NCBI GenBank assembly: GCA_963815495.1
Contig: CAWFGW010000007.1
Span: 496,001-560,000 of the forward strand
Direction of reading: 5' to 3'
DNA length: 64,000 nucleotides
Source: CAWFGW01 sp963815495
GTDB lineage: Bacteria > Bacteroidota > Bacteroidia > Cytophagales > JAAEPT01
In this document: in pieces, positions 37,043 through 46,614 of the stretch
How the letters are laid out: every line of letters begins with the position of its first letter
Position numbering within the stretch: position 1 is the stretch's first letter
The notes under the pieces: generated by a model
Told to the model about the DNA's origin: nothing
What the model saw: only the letters and a program-made list of their open reading frames with translations
Databases searched by the model: none
Made by a program: the position numbers and the translations under genes

Positions 37043-37591
37043 ATGAAAGAAAAAAATCCTTGGACTACACTCGAGAGTAAACAAATTTATAGTAATGATT
37101 GGATTAATGTTCGAGAAGACCAAGTTATAAACCCCGCTGGTAAGAATGGAATATATGGAGTAGTTAATTTCAAGAACCTCGCCATAGGAATTATCCCTAT
37201 TGATGACGAATTGAATACCTTTTTAGTAGGTCAATACCGCTATCCGTTAAATATTTATTCATGGGAAATACCAATGGGAGGAGGATTAATAAACAATACA
37301 CCATTAGAGTCTGCGAAGAGAGAACTGGAAGAAGAGACTGGTTTGACAGCCAAAAAATGGGATAGAATCATGAAAATTCATACCTCTAATTCGGTTACTG
37401 ATGAGGAAGGATATGTTTTTATAGCATCAGACCTTACCCAAGGTAAAGCTATGCCAGAAGAAACAGAGGAGCTAAAAGTCAGGAAAACACCTCTAATTGA
37501 AGCTTATAATATGGTTATGCGTTCAGAAATCACTGATGCTATATCTATTGCAGGAATTTTAAAAGCTTCTATTCTGTATAAATTAATCTAA
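37043..37591 (+). CDS. Nudix hydrolase, ADP-ribose pyrophosphatase-like
   Basis: 182 residues. The Nudix box lies at about 79-101 with the core RELEEETGL (REL-x-EE-x-G-L, 93-101), preceded by the WEIPMGGG segment typical of ADP-ribose/nucleoside diphosphate sugar hydrolases. The first glutamate of the consensus (G-x5-E) is asparagine at residue 85, a modest deviation outside the metal-binding core. It would cleave a nucleoside diphosphate linked to another group, probably as housecleaning. Starts 20 bases after the type B protein; its end overlaps the convergent epimerase gene by 9 bases. Confidence 0.8.
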   Translation: MKEKNPWTTLESKQIYSNDWINVREDQVINPAGKNGIYGVVNFKNLAIGIIPIDDELNTFLVGQYRYPLNIYSWEIPMGGGLINNTPLESAKRELEEETGLTAKKWDRIMKIHTSNSVTDEEGYVFIASDLTQGKAMPEETEELKVRKTPLIEAYNMVMRSEITDAISIAGILKASILYKLI

Positions 37592-38623
37592 AAAATAGCC
37601 TTTATACCATTCATAAAACTTTTTAATTCCTTCAGGCACACTTGTTTTCGATTTATACCCCACTGCTTTTTCTAGCTTTGAAGTATCAGCGTATGTTTTG
37701 GGTACATCACCAGGTTGAAGTGGCTTAAAATCAATTTTAGCCTTACAACCAATATTCTTTTCAATTTCATGTACAAAATCCATTAAAGGTACTGGCGAAC
37801 CATTTCCTATATTATAAATTGAATAAGGTGCTGAACTATAATCTGATGGTAATACTTCTTCAGAAAATCCTTGAGGCACATAAGGAATAAGACGAGTAAC
37901 ACCGTCAACAATATCTTCTACATAAGTAAAGTCTCTTAACATTTCGCCATGATTAAAAACCTCTATAGGCTTTTCTTCAAGCATCGCTTTTGTAAAAAGA
38001 AACAAAGCCATATCTGGTCTACCCCATGGACCATAAACTGTAAAAAAACGCAAACCAGAAGTTGGTATCCCATATAAATAAGAATACGTATGTGCCATCA
38101 TTTCATTGGCCTTTTTAGATGCCGCATATAATGAAATAGGATGTTCAGTTGCATGTGATTCTTTGAACGGAATTTGTGAATTTAAGCCGTACACAGAAGA
38201 ACTTGAAGCATATAAAAGGTGCTTCACTTTTGTGTTTCTACACCCTTCCAACACATTTAAAAAACCATCCACATTATTTTTCTCATACGTGTATGGATTT
38301 TCGATTGAATACCGTACTCCTGCTTGAGCAGCCAGATTAATCACGTAATCAAATTGTTCATTATCAAACAATTTATGTAAATTATTCCTATCAGTTAAGT
38401 CTAACTGGATAAATGAATAATTATTCATGGAGGAAACTGGAATGTTATAGTCTAAGCTATCTCGATTCACCCCATATTGCATGAGTCTGTCATATTTAAG
38501 ATCAACAGAATAATAATCATTTAAATTATCTATTGATACAACTTTATATCCTTCTGAAAGTAACCTTTTTGTCAAATGAAACCCGATAAACCCAGCTCCT
38601 CCCGTAATTAATACTTTACTCAT
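37583..38623 (-). CDS. UDP-glucuronate 4-epimerase family protein
   Basis: 346 residues. Rossmann motif TGGAGFIG at residues 7-14, SSSVYG and the catalytic YAASKKANE (YxxxK), then the family-typical LRFFTVYGPWGRPDMAL and VFNHGEMLRDFTYVEDIV. These features match CapI/GAE-type enzymes that interconvert UDP-glucuronate and UDP-galacturonate. The start overlaps the stop of the tyrosine kinase gene by four bases, so it is the last gene of a polysaccharide export operon and probably supplies an acidic sugar for that polymer. Confidence 0.85.
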   Translation of the reverse strand: MSKVLITGGAGFIGFHLTKRLLSEGYKVVSIDNLNDYYSVDLKYDRLMQYGVNRDSLDYNIPVSSMNNYSFIQLDLTDRNNLHKLFDNEQFDYVINLAAQAGVRYSIENPYTYEKNNVDGFLNVLEGCRNTKVKHLLYASSSSVYGLNSQIPFKESHATEHPISLYAASKKANEMMAHTYSYLYGIPTSGLRFFTVYGPWGRPDMALFLFTKAMLEEKPIEVFNHGEMLRDFTYVEDIVDGVTRLIPYVPQGFSEEVLPSDYSSAPYSIYNIGNGSPVPLMDFVHEIEKNIGCKAKIDFKPLQPGDVPKTYADTSKLEKAVGYKSKTSVPEGIKKFYEWYKGYFLD

Positions 38624-40977
38624 CCTTTTCTAGTAAAAAATGATTTAATTTTACCCATCGCACCTACTTCTTTTGGCTCCTCTTGATAGTAGCCATAACC
38701 ATAGCCGTAACCGTAACCATAACCATAACCATATGCTGACTTGGAAAGATCTACATCATTAAATAAAAATGCTATTTTTTCGAGGTTTCCTGAGTCAACT
38801 TTTTCTTTAACTTCTTTAATATATGACTTCATCGAATAGTTTTGTCTAACCAAAAATACATTTACATCACTATGCTTCATTAATTGGAAAGCATCTGAAA
38901 CAATCCCTATTGGAGGCGTATCAATAATTACATATTCGTATTCTGCTTTCAATTGATCAATTAATTGATCCATTCGATTATTCATCAACAACTCTACAGG
39001 GTTTGGAGGAACTTCTCCAGCAATAATCACATCTAAAAAATCAACATTACTTTTTTTAATCAAATTAGTATCATCAGTAATGCCCGCTAGATATGAACTT
39101 AATCCATTACCTTCCGCTACCTTAAAAGCCTCATACAAATTTGGTTTACGTAAATCAGCTCCAATTAAAACAGTTTTTTTACCTGTTAAAGCTAAAATAT
39201 AGGCTAAATTTAAAGCACAAAAGGTTTTACCTTCTCCACTCACAGAAGATGTAATTAAAATAGATTTTGATCCGCTCTTATTGTTTATCAAAAAATCTAA
39301 ATTAGTTCGAATTGTTCTGAACGATTCTGCCAAAATAGACTTTGAATTTTTTGATGATACAAGGTCTTTTTCAATCGAACTATGTCCAATCATTCCAAGA
39401 AACGGAAGTTGAGTATTGATCAATTCTTCTTTATCTAAAACTCTGTAGTTAAAAATACTTCTGATAACTATTATACCAATAGCAATCATTAAAGAAAACA
39501 CAACGGCCAAACTATAATTTTTCTTTGTGTCGGGGGAAACTACCCCTCCTTGTACCATTGATGCATCAATTACATCGACATTTGATCGGTTTGCAGCTAA
39601 AGCTATTCCAGCTTCCGTTTTCTTTTCCATCAATAACATATACAAACTTTCCTCTAATGAATACTGGCGATTTATTTTCACTAAATCCTGCTCATATCCT
39701 GGTATAGATTGTATCTCTGCTAAAAACTCAGCTGTTCGCTCATCTATATCTTTTAGTCTGATCTTCGCACCAGCTTCTAAACTTTTTATGCTCTCATCAA
39801 TATTCTTTCTGACTTCATCCAACTGTTTTCTCTTCAGTTCAACAATGGGGTTAGAATGATTATTTTTATTAGATTTAAAAACAGAGTTTGACATCTGTAT
39901 AGACACCAAATTACTAATTAAAGAGTTTAAAATAGGGTCTGAAACTCCCAAAGAGGACGGAACGATGATCTCTTTAGTCATATCACCATTTTTCACATAC
40001 TCTTTAAGATAATCATAGTATTTCATTGAAAGTAAGACGCCAGCCCTCTCCTCGTCCAACTTTTCAACCTTATTGTAAATATTTATACCCTCGACCCCAA
40101 GTCCAATACTGTAGTTTTTTTTCTTAAACTGTTTTAAATTGTTTTCAATATCATTAAGTGTATCAGAGATTAATTGCAGTTGAAAGTCAATAAACTCTAT
40201 TGTTTTAATAGCGTATTGATTTTTGCTTTCTAACTCCCTTTCTTTAAAAGTTTGAATTAATTTATTCAAAAACTCATTGCCTTTGCTTACATTCGTACAC
40301 TTCAAATATAGATTTAAAATATTAGCACCAGGCTTAGCTGCATTTATAGTTAGTTGACTTCTATACCTTGAGGTTAAGGTATTCATATTATTCACCACTA
40401 TTTTTATTGGTTCATTTATATATTTTAAATAGTTTTCCTTCAAAAGGAAATTATATTTCACCCCCCTAATATCAATTGTATCGCCAAAATTCACTTGTTT
40501 TTCTTCGTAAATTTTTGATGACTCTTCTCCTATTTTCAAATTGAATTTGTAGCCATCTATAACTTCAGCAACCATTGTCAAGTTGTTTAACAACTCATAT
40601 TTTGAAGTGTCTATATTAACCTGGATTGGGCTGTCTTTATATAAATCAATATCTCGAATATTACCTTCTTTATAATAAGATACAGCAAAATTTAAATCTA
40701 CCAATGTCTTCTTTACGAGGGAGTGTGAATTAAACAACTCTGTTACATCAGACAAAGAGCTGGACCCCATTAAATCTTCTCCATACAATATTTGCGATGG
40801 TGTTTTTGAATTGCCCCGCAATATGTAGATTGTTGAATGAACATTATAAATTGGTGTTGCGTATCGATTTATGACAAACGCAATAGATATACCTATTATT
40901 AATGAAAATAAAATGAAAAATTTATTCCTCAAAAAAAGTTTTACAACCTTTTTAATATCTTCAAAGCTTTCTTCCAT
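38620..40977 (-). CDS. Wzc-like polysaccharide co-polymerase / tyrosine autokinase
   Basis: 785 residues. N-terminal Wzz domain with a first membrane helix (about 19-35), a long helical periplasmic part (about 250-430), a second membrane helix (about 490-510), then a cytoplasmic BY-kinase domain: Walker A SSVSGEGKT near residue 580, the VLIGADLRKPNL Walker A' and VIIDTPPIG Walker B. The tail is a run of seven Gly-Tyr dipeptides (AYGYGYG...GYYQEE) acting as the tyrosine cluster that is autophosphorylated. It controls chain length and export of capsular or exopolysaccharide. Its first base overlaps the Wza-like stop by one. Confidence 0.92.
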   Translation of the reverse strand: MEESFEDIKKVVKLFLRNKFFILFSLIIGISIAFVINRYATPIYNVHSTIYILRGNSKTPSQILYGEDLMGSSSLSDVTELFNSHSLVKKTLVDLNFAVSYYKEGNIRDIDLYKDSPIQVNIDTSKYELLNNLTMVAEVIDGYKFNLKIGEESSKIYEEKQVNFGDTIDIRGVKYNFLLKENYLKYINEPIKIVVNNMNTLTSRYRSQLTINAAKPGANILNLYLKCTNVSKGNEFLNKLIQTFKERELESKNQYAIKTIEFIDFQLQLISDTLNDIENNLKQFKKKNYSIGLGVEGINIYNKVEKLDEERAGVLLSMKYYDYLKEYVKNGDMTKEIIVPSSLGVSDPILNSLISNLVSIQMSNSVFKSNKNNHSNPIVELKRKQLDEVRKNIDESIKSLEAGAKIRLKDIDERTAEFLAEIQSIPGYEQDLVKINRQYSLEESLYMLLMEKKTEAGIALAANRSNVDVIDASMVQGGVVSPDTKKNYSLAVVFSLMIAIGIIVIRSIFNYRVLDKEELINTQLPFLGMIGHSSIEKDLVSSKNSKSILAESFRTIRTNLDFLINNKSGSKSILITSSVSGEGKTFCALNLAYILALTGKKTVLIGADLRKPNLYEAFKVAEGNGLSSYLAGITDDTNLIKKSNVDFLDVIIAGEVPPNPVELLMNNRMDQLIDQLKAEYEYVIIDTPPIGIVSDAFQLMKHSDVNVFLVRQNYSMKSYIKEVKEKVDSGNLEKIAFLFNDVDLSKSAYGYGYGYGYGYGYGYYQEEPKEVGAMGKIKSFFTRKG
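38689..38730 (-). repeat. Seven-copy hexanucleotide repeat coding the Gly-Tyr tail
   Basis: Seven consecutive copies of GGYTAY on the coding (minus) strand. Slippage by whole units would keep the frame but change the number of tyrosines. Confidence 0.85.
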
Positions 40978-41789
40978 TATATCAACTTAAGTCGTATTAA
41001 TAAAACATATATAGCACCCAATGTCGATAGAACAAAACCTGTGATTGGTATTATGTTTCTCCGAAAGTTTTTACTCGCAAGAGGTGGCACAATAATCATG
41101 TCATTGGGCATTATTTGAAAGGCCTCAGATTGAAATATTTCTTGGTTTAACAAATTTAAATAATAAACCTCAACTTGCCCTTTTGATGTATATCGCAACA
41201 ATTTTATTTTAGACCTATCAGCAAATTCTGTTAAATCATGTGATAAAGCGATTGCCTGAAAAATATTTATTCTTCTATTTGTTGAGTTTTGAATACCTGG
41301 AGTTTTTACTTCTCCCAATATAGTAAAGTTATAGCTCATGCTATATATCATCACTGTTGGAGCAATTACAAATTCTGCCATCACGTCTTTTATTGTTTTT
41401 TCTGCTTCCTCTATAGTCTGATTAACAACATTGATATTTCCAACTACTGGAAGTTCTACAAAACCAGAATCGTCAACGACAAAACCAGTTTCCTCAGTCG
41501 AAGAAGAAATTCCTCCGCTTCTTCTACTGACCCCTAACCCATTTCGATCTAAAAAATTGTACTCATCGTGATTAAGCGCAAGCACACGTATACTCAAAAT
41601 ATCACCCTCACGGATCCTATATTCTGTAACATAATGAGATAGCTCTTTATAAGCTTGATTATTTACAACTACGCTTTTTTCATCTTCATCTTGTAGATAA
41701 ACCACTTTTTTTCGTGGAACACATGAAAAAATCATACTGTTAATCAATACAAATAGCAGTATTGATTTGAGGTTGAATATATTTTTCAA
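40977..41789 (-). CDS. Wza-like outer membrane polysaccharide export lipoprotein
   Basis: 270 residues. Lipoprotein signal with the lipobox ending at C23 (NSMIFSC), then the Bacteroidota-typical VPRKKVVYLQDE. The polysaccharide export domain starts around YRIREGDILSIRVLALN, with FVDDSGFVELPVVGNINV, and an SLBB-type segment FTILGEVKTPGIQNSTNRRINIFQAI follows. A C-terminal membrane helix (about 245-265) is present, longer than needed for a plain lipoprotein, as in Wza. It is between ompA-like and wzc genes in one operon and would form the outer membrane channel. Confidence 0.88.
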   Translation of the reverse strand: MKNIFNLKSILLFVLINSMIFSCVPRKKVVYLQDEDEKSVVVNNQAYKELSHYVTEYRIREGDILSIRVLALNHDEYNFLDRNGLGVSRRSGGISSSTEETGFVVDDSGFVELPVVGNINVVNQTIEEAEKTIKDVMAEFVIAPTVMIYSMSYNFTILGEVKTPGIQNSTNRRINIFQAIALSHDLTEFADRSKIKLLRYTSKGQVEVYYLNLLNQEIFQSEAFQIMPNDMIIVPPLASKNFRRNIIPITGFVLSTLGAIYVLLIRLKLI

Positions 41790-41793
41790 AGTT

Positions 41794-42747
41794 TTATTTT
41801 TCTTGTTCTAATAGTTGAAACAATTCACCCAAATTTGGGCTTATGATTATCTCTGTTCTTCTATTTTTAGCTCTAATTTCTTTGGTATCACCAACAACTT
41901 TTGGTACAAACTCACCTCTACCTGAAGCTGCCACCATACTTGGTTTCATTCCTGCCTTCGTTAACTCTTTAACAATTGATGTTGCCCGAAGCACACTTAA
42001 ATCCCAATTGTCTTTTATGACGTCTCCGGGTCTGTAAGGTACATCATCGGTATGACCTTCTACTACAACGGTAATATCTTTTTGTTCTTTTAAAACATTC
42101 GATATTTTTTGTAGTGCATTTACACCTTTTTGGTCAATGGAATAGCTACCTGATTTAAATAATAAATCTTCTGCAAGAGAAACATAAATTTTCCCATCCT
42201 TGATCTCTACTGTTAAATCATTTTCCTTAAAACCTAAAAGAGCTGTACTAATTTTATCTTTCAACGCTTTGGAAGCATTTTCTAATTGAGATACAATGCT
42301 CTCTAGTTCTTCCACCCGCTTTTCTCTTGCTTCTAAATTAACCCGTAACTTCTCTATCTCTTCGGAATCATGGGCAAGTTGAGCATCTTTTTTTGCTAGT
42401 TCTTTGCTTAAGTGTCCTACTTTATCTAATTGTTTGCTTAACTGTTGTGCATCTGCTGCCGACATTTGAGACAATTCAGTATACTGCTTTATCAAATCTT
42501 TATATAATAAGCTTAATTCAGTGGTATCATTGACTAATTCTGCTACTTGTAAATTAGCATCATCTAAAGCCGAAATAAGACGCTGATTTTCACCGTCAGA
42601 TAATCTTACTTCTTCTTCCAACTCTGCTTTATCTACTTCCAACCCTGATTTTTTCACATTCAAATCATCGTATTTCTTTTTTGAAACACAACCAAACGAC
42701 ATTATCAATGATACTATTCCTATAAAATAAGTTGCCTTCATATTCAT
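41794..42747 (-). CDS. OmpA-family peptidoglycan-binding lipoprotein with coiled coil
   Basis: Chosen start is the ATG at 42747 (or 42741); an upstream ATG at 42771 would add eight residues before the signal sequence. The lipobox is SLIMSFGC, so the mature protein is lipid-anchored. A coiled coil (roughly residues 30-165 of the protein) is followed by an OmpA C-terminal domain with VVVEGHTDDVPYRPG, the SVLRATSIVKELTKAG helix and the GRGEFVPKV...NRRTEIII segment including the conserved peptidoglycan-contacting Asp and Arg. It heads the export operon, four bases before the Wza-like gene, and likely fixes the export machine to the cell wall. Confidence 0.85.
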   Translation of the reverse strand: MNMKATYFIGIVSLIMSFGCVSKKKYDDLNVKKSGLEVDKAELEEEVRLSDGENQRLISALDDANLQVAELVNDTTELSLLYKDLIKQYTELSQMSAADAQQLSKQLDKVGHLSKELAKKDAQLAHDSEEIEKLRVNLEAREKRVEELESIVSQLENASKALKDKISTALLGFKENDLTVEIKDGKIYVSLAEDLLFKSGSYSIDQKGVNALQKISNVLKEQKDITVVVEGHTDDVPYRPGDVIKDNWDLSVLRATSIVKELTKAGMKPSMVAASGRGEFVPKVVGDTKEIRAKNRRTEIIISPNLGELFQLLEQEK

Positions 42748-42811
42748 AATTATTTGAACAAAATTAATCATTTGATACTAATGGACTAATAAACTTTAAA
42801 TCTAATCAAGT

Positions 42812-43750
42812 TTATTTATTAGACTGAAATGATTTCAAATTTTTTAATATGCCCAAAACCAATTCAAACCTCGCTTCTTTGCTCGCCCAAGCAATATGTG
42901 GGGTAATAATAAGTTTACTTTTGTCTCTTAACTTTATAAAAGGGTGTTCTTTGACAATAGGTTCTTTTGTCAATACATCCAATCCAGCTGCAGCAATCTC
43001 ATTATTATTAAGGGCATTAATCAAGTCTTGCTCATTTACAATACCGCCTCTACCAGTATTTAATAATATTGCTGTTGGCTTCATTTCTTTTAGTTGAGAT
43101 TCACCAATTAAGTTTTGAGTTTTATCATTTAAAGGAGCATGAATAGTCACAACATCGGACTGCTGTAATAACTCATCAAGTTCAACTCGTGTATATCTTG
43201 AATGATTATTTTTACCGCTTGTAGAGTAATATAGAACATTCATCCCAAAGACTTCAGCAATTTCAGCTACTCTGTTTCCTATAGTCCCTAGTCCAATAAT
43301 CCCTATTTTTTTACCTGCTATCTCCCAGTACTCTTTACTGAGATGTGTAAAAATTGGACTCTGGGCATATTGACCAGATTTCACATAATTATCATAATAG
43401 ACTACTTGGCCTAAAAGGCTAAAAAGCAAAGTAAAAGTATGCTGAGCGACACTTTTTGTGGAGTAGCCTGCAACATTTTTCACTTCTATCCCTCGTTTAT
43501 TAGCAGCCTCCAGATCAATATTATTCATTCCTGTTGCCGCAACACAAATTAACTTTAACTTGGGACATGCGACCATCACTGAATGATCTATCACTACTTT
43601 ATTAGTGATAACAACATCAGCTTCTTGTAATCGTTCAATTGTCTTATCGGGAGTTGTTACATCGTATTGAATAAATTCTCCAAATTGCTCAACATCAGCC
43701 AAGTTAGGCACATCACCCAAAGTTGAGGCATCAAGTAATACTATCTTCAT
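42812..43750 (-). CDS. D-2-hydroxyacid dehydrogenase (glycerate dehydrogenase-like)
   Basis: 312 residues. NAD-binding motif GLGTIG at 153-158, and the catalytic triad of the family: R234 in NTGRGG, E263 in KEP and H285 in TPHIAWAS. The order of segments and length fit glycerate/hydroxypyruvate reductases, which interconvert hydroxypyruvate and D-glycerate, but phosphoglycerate or lactate dehydrogenases of the same family cannot be excluded. It is 41-65 bases upstream of the polysaccharide operon on the same strand and might be its first gene, though a metabolic link is not obvious. Confidence 0.8.
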   Translation of the reverse strand: MKIVLLDASTLGDVPNLADVEQFGEFIQYDVTTPDKTIERLQEADVVITNKVVIDHSVMVACPKLKLICVAATGMNNIDLEAANKRGIEVKNVAGYSTKSVAQHTFTLLFSLLGQVVYYDNYVKSGQYAQSPIFTHLSKEYWEIAGKKIGIIGLGTIGNRVAEIAEVFGMNVLYYSTSGKNNHSRYTRVELDELLQQSDVVTIHAPLNDKTQNLIGESQLKEMKPTAILLNTGRGGIVNEQDLINALNNNEIAAAGLDVLTKEPIVKEHPFIKLRDKSKLIITPHIAWASKEARFELVLGILKNLKSFQSNK

Positions 43751-43836
43751 AATTTAAATATAGATAAATATGGACTTTTGATTGTGAATACCGCATTTAA
43801 ATGAATAAATTATGTTTCTAGTTTAAATAAATCAAC

Positions 43837-45834
43837 ATGCTTCAACTTGTACAAGACGACCTTTGGCTTAGCCCCTATCAACATGACCTTGAATTACGTT
43901 TACAACGCTTTTATGCTCAAGAGAATGAAATTAACAAAGCTGTTGGTTCCTTACAAGAATTTGCTGATGCCTATAATTATTTAGGCATTAACTATGATGA
44001 TACCATGAAGGGCTGGTGGTATCGGGAGTGGGCTCCTGCTGCTACTGGGGTAGCACTAATTGGTGATTTTAACAACTGGAATCCAACTACACATATCTTA
44101 AACCGAAACATGAACGGGATTTGGGAGATTTTTATTCCTGACCCGAACAAAACATATCTTCCACATGGCTCAAAAGTTAAAGTTCAACTAATTACGCCTT
44201 ACGGAACATTAGACCGAATTCCTGCATACATCACAAGGGCAATTCAAAACAATGAAACAAATGCATTTGACGGTCAACATTGGGCACCTGAATCACCATT
44301 CGAGTGGACAGATAAGGCATGGGATACTGCACTGATAAAAGCTCCCATCATTTATGAGTGTCATTTAGGGATGGCGCAAGAAAAAGAAGGCGTGGGTACT
44401 TACAATGAATTTACTGAAAACATTTTACCCCGCATCAGTAAGCTTGGATATAACTGTGTTCAAATGATGGCCATACAGGAGCACCCTTATTATGGCTCAT
44501 TTGGGTACCATGTTTCTAATTTTTTTGCCCCTTCTTCGCGATTTGGAACTCCTGAAGATTTAAAAAACCTCATTAACACCGCTCATAACATGGGGATTTC
44601 CGTCATTATGGATGTTGTGCATTCTCATGCTGTAAAAAACGTGGCAGAGGGCTTGAATGAATTTGACGGGAGTGATCATCAATACTTTCATAGTGGATCT
44701 CGAGGTTATCATACACAATGGGATTCTAAATGCTTTAATTATGGTACATGGGAAGTAAAACAGTTTTTACTTTCCAACTTAAAATATTGGATGAAAGAGT
44801 TTCACTTTGATGGTTTTAGGTTTGATGGAGTTACTTCTATGTTATACTTTAATCATGGTGACGCTGACTTTGATCATTACGACAAATATTTCAAGGAAGG
44901 TACGGAATGGGATGCCATTACCTATCTTCAATTAGCAAATAAACTCATCCATGAGTTAAATCCAAGTGCGTTATCTATTGCTGAGGATATGAGCGGGATG
45001 CCCGGGCTTTGCCGCACAATAGAAGATGGCGGAATTGGCTTTGATTACCGATTAGGAATGGGAATTCCAGACAACTGGATTAAATTATTAAAACACCAGG
45101 CTGATGAAGAATGGGATTTAGACGAGATCTGGAACTTCTTAACTAATAGACGCTATAAAGAAAAAACAATTGCTTATGCGGAGTCGCATGACCAGGCATT
45201 GGTAGGCGATAAAACCTTAGCGTTTTGGTTAATGGATAAGGAAATGTATTGGCATATGAAAGTGGATGATACCAATTTGGTAATTGATCGTGGCATTGCA
45301 TTACATAAGATGATTCGTCTCATTACTATGGCACAAGGTGGTGAAGGTTATTTGAATTTTATTGGTAATGAATTTGGGCATCCCGAGTGGATTGACTTTC
45401 CACGGCTGGGAAACGATTGGAGTTATCAATACTGCCGTAGACAATGGCACCTGGTCGACAACCCTGATTTAAAATATAAATATCTGAATGATTTCGATAA
45501 AGCGATGATTAGGGTAATCAAAGAAAAAAACATTCTCAACACGCCTCCAGGAAAACGATTAAATCAAGACAAAACCAACCAATCTATTATGTTCGAACGG
45601 GGAAATCTGATTTTCTGCTTCAATTTCCACCCACATAATGCTGTTGCTGATTACAAATTTTTTGTACCTGTTGCAGGTACCTATCGTATTTTATTAAACT
45701 CAGATGACGAAAAGTTTGGAGGCCATGGCAGAATAGATTCTAGTGTGGTTTATCCATCATTTAAAGAAGACGGAGTGGATAAAATCAGTATATACAATAC
45801 AAACAGGACCGCGTTGATTTTAGAGAAGATTTAA
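43837..45834 (+). CDS. glgB: 1,4-alpha-glucan branching enzyme (GH13, eukaryote-like group)
   Basis: 665 residues, the length of the GH13_8 type without the long bacterial N-terminal extension. An N-terminal CBM48 domain (WWYREWAPAATGVALIGDFN, about 60-130) precedes the catalytic barrel. Visible active-site regions: D330 nucleophile in HFDGFRFDGVTSM, E383 acid/base in SIAEDMSGMPG, and H451-D452 in YAESHDQALVGDK. The enzyme makes alpha-1,6 branches in glycogen. No other glycogen gene is adjacent; the glucosidase at 18-21 kb could use related glucans. Confidence 0.93.
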   Translation: MLQLVQDDLWLSPYQHDLELRLQRFYAQENEINKAVGSLQEFADAYNYLGINYDDTMKGWWYREWAPAATGVALIGDFNNWNPTTHILNRNMNGIWEIFIPDPNKTYLPHGSKVKVQLITPYGTLDRIPAYITRAIQNNETNAFDGQHWAPESPFEWTDKAWDTALIKAPIIYECHLGMAQEKEGVGTYNEFTENILPRISKLGYNCVQMMAIQEHPYYGSFGYHVSNFFAPSSRFGTPEDLKNLINTAHNMGISVIMDVVHSHAVKNVAEGLNEFDGSDHQYFHSGSRGYHTQWDSKCFNYGTWEVKQFLLSNLKYWMKEFHFDGFRFDGVTSMLYFNHGDADFDHYDKYFKEGTEWDAITYLQLANKLIHELNPSALSIAEDMSGMPGLCRTIEDGGIGFDYRLGMGIPDNWIKLLKHQADEEWDLDEIWNFLTNRRYKEKTIAYAESHDQALVGDKTLAFWLMDKEMYWHMKVDDTNLVIDRGIALHKMIRLITMAQGGEGYLNFIGNEFGHPEWIDFPRLGNDWSYQYCRRQWHLVDNPDLKYKYLNDFDKAMIRVIKEKNILNTPPGKRLNQDKTNQSIMFERGNLIFCFNFHPHNAVADYKFFVPVAGTYRILLNSDDEKFGGHGRIDSSVVYPSFKEDGVDKISIYNTNRTALILEKI

Positions 45835-45842
45835 TTGATAAA

Positions 45843-46574
45843 TTATCGCCTCTTTTTCTTTTCGTCACTTTGATCATCTAATATTTGTTTAGAAGCAGCT
45901 TGTTGTTTATTGGCAAGCACTTCTAAATTTGCCTTAGCCAACACAAAGTCTGGAGCTTTTTCCAATGCGGCTACAAAAAGTTTTTTAGCCTCTTCTTCTT
46001 TACCTATATCCTTTAACATTACGCCTTTGATATTTAATAAAGCAGCCTCCATGGACACTTCTTGCGCCCCCTGTTCTCCTAAAGAAATTGTAACTTTTTG
46101 TTCTTTAGTAGTCGGGTCATTTAACAAAGCATTAATGGTCATTTCACATTCACCTAAGCGTTTTAATTGGTATTGGATAGTAGCTACCTGATAAAGGTAA
46201 AAATTTTCACCTTTTAGTTTAAACAAAGTTTCATAGCTGCTTAGGGCCTCTTTCAACAGACCTAATTGTTGTTCTGAAATCGCTTTTCGTTCTAATACTT
46301 CTGGGTTTTGGTCACTTTTTAGTAGTTCTTCAGCCAATAAAAGTGTCGACACATAATTTCCTTCTGCAAAATAGACGTATAACAACGAATCTTTCCATTC
46401 TTTCTGCTCAGGTTGTAAAGCTATCAATTCAAATATCGCGGTTCGAGCTACCGCTCCATCATTGTATTTTTTTGCGTTGAACAGTATTGTTTTTTGTTTT
46501 TCAACTTCCTCATTCACTTGTGCCATGGCCGGTAAAGTCAGCAAGGATAAAAAAATATAGACTAAATGTTTCAT
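45843..46574 (-). CDS. Exported tetratricopeptide-repeat protein
   Basis: 243 residues with a signal peptide (MKHLVYIFLSLLTLPAMA/Q). The mature protein is built of TPR-like helix pairs (for example LLKEALSSYETLFKLKGENFYLYQVATI and EEEAKKLFVAALEKAPDFVLAKANLE) and ends in a Lys/Arg-rich tail (DEKKKRR). Probably a periplasmic scaffold; the partner is unknown. It follows the nucleotidyltransferase gene by 40 bases on the same strand. Confidence 0.75.
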   Translation of the reverse strand: MKHLVYIFLSLLTLPAMAQVNEEVEKQKTILFNAKKYNDGAVARTAIFELIALQPEQKEWKDSLLYVYFAEGNYVSTLLLAEELLKSDQNPEVLERKAISEQQLGLLKEALSSYETLFKLKGENFYLYQVATIQYQLKRLGECEMTINALLNDPTTKEQKVTISLGEQGAQEVSMEAALLNIKGVMLKDIGKEEEAKKLFVAALEKAPDFVLAKANLEVLANKQQAASKQILDDQSDEKKKRR

Positions 46575-46614
46575 ATTATAGGTTTTAGCTGTTGTAAAGT
46601 AATAGGTAGTTATT

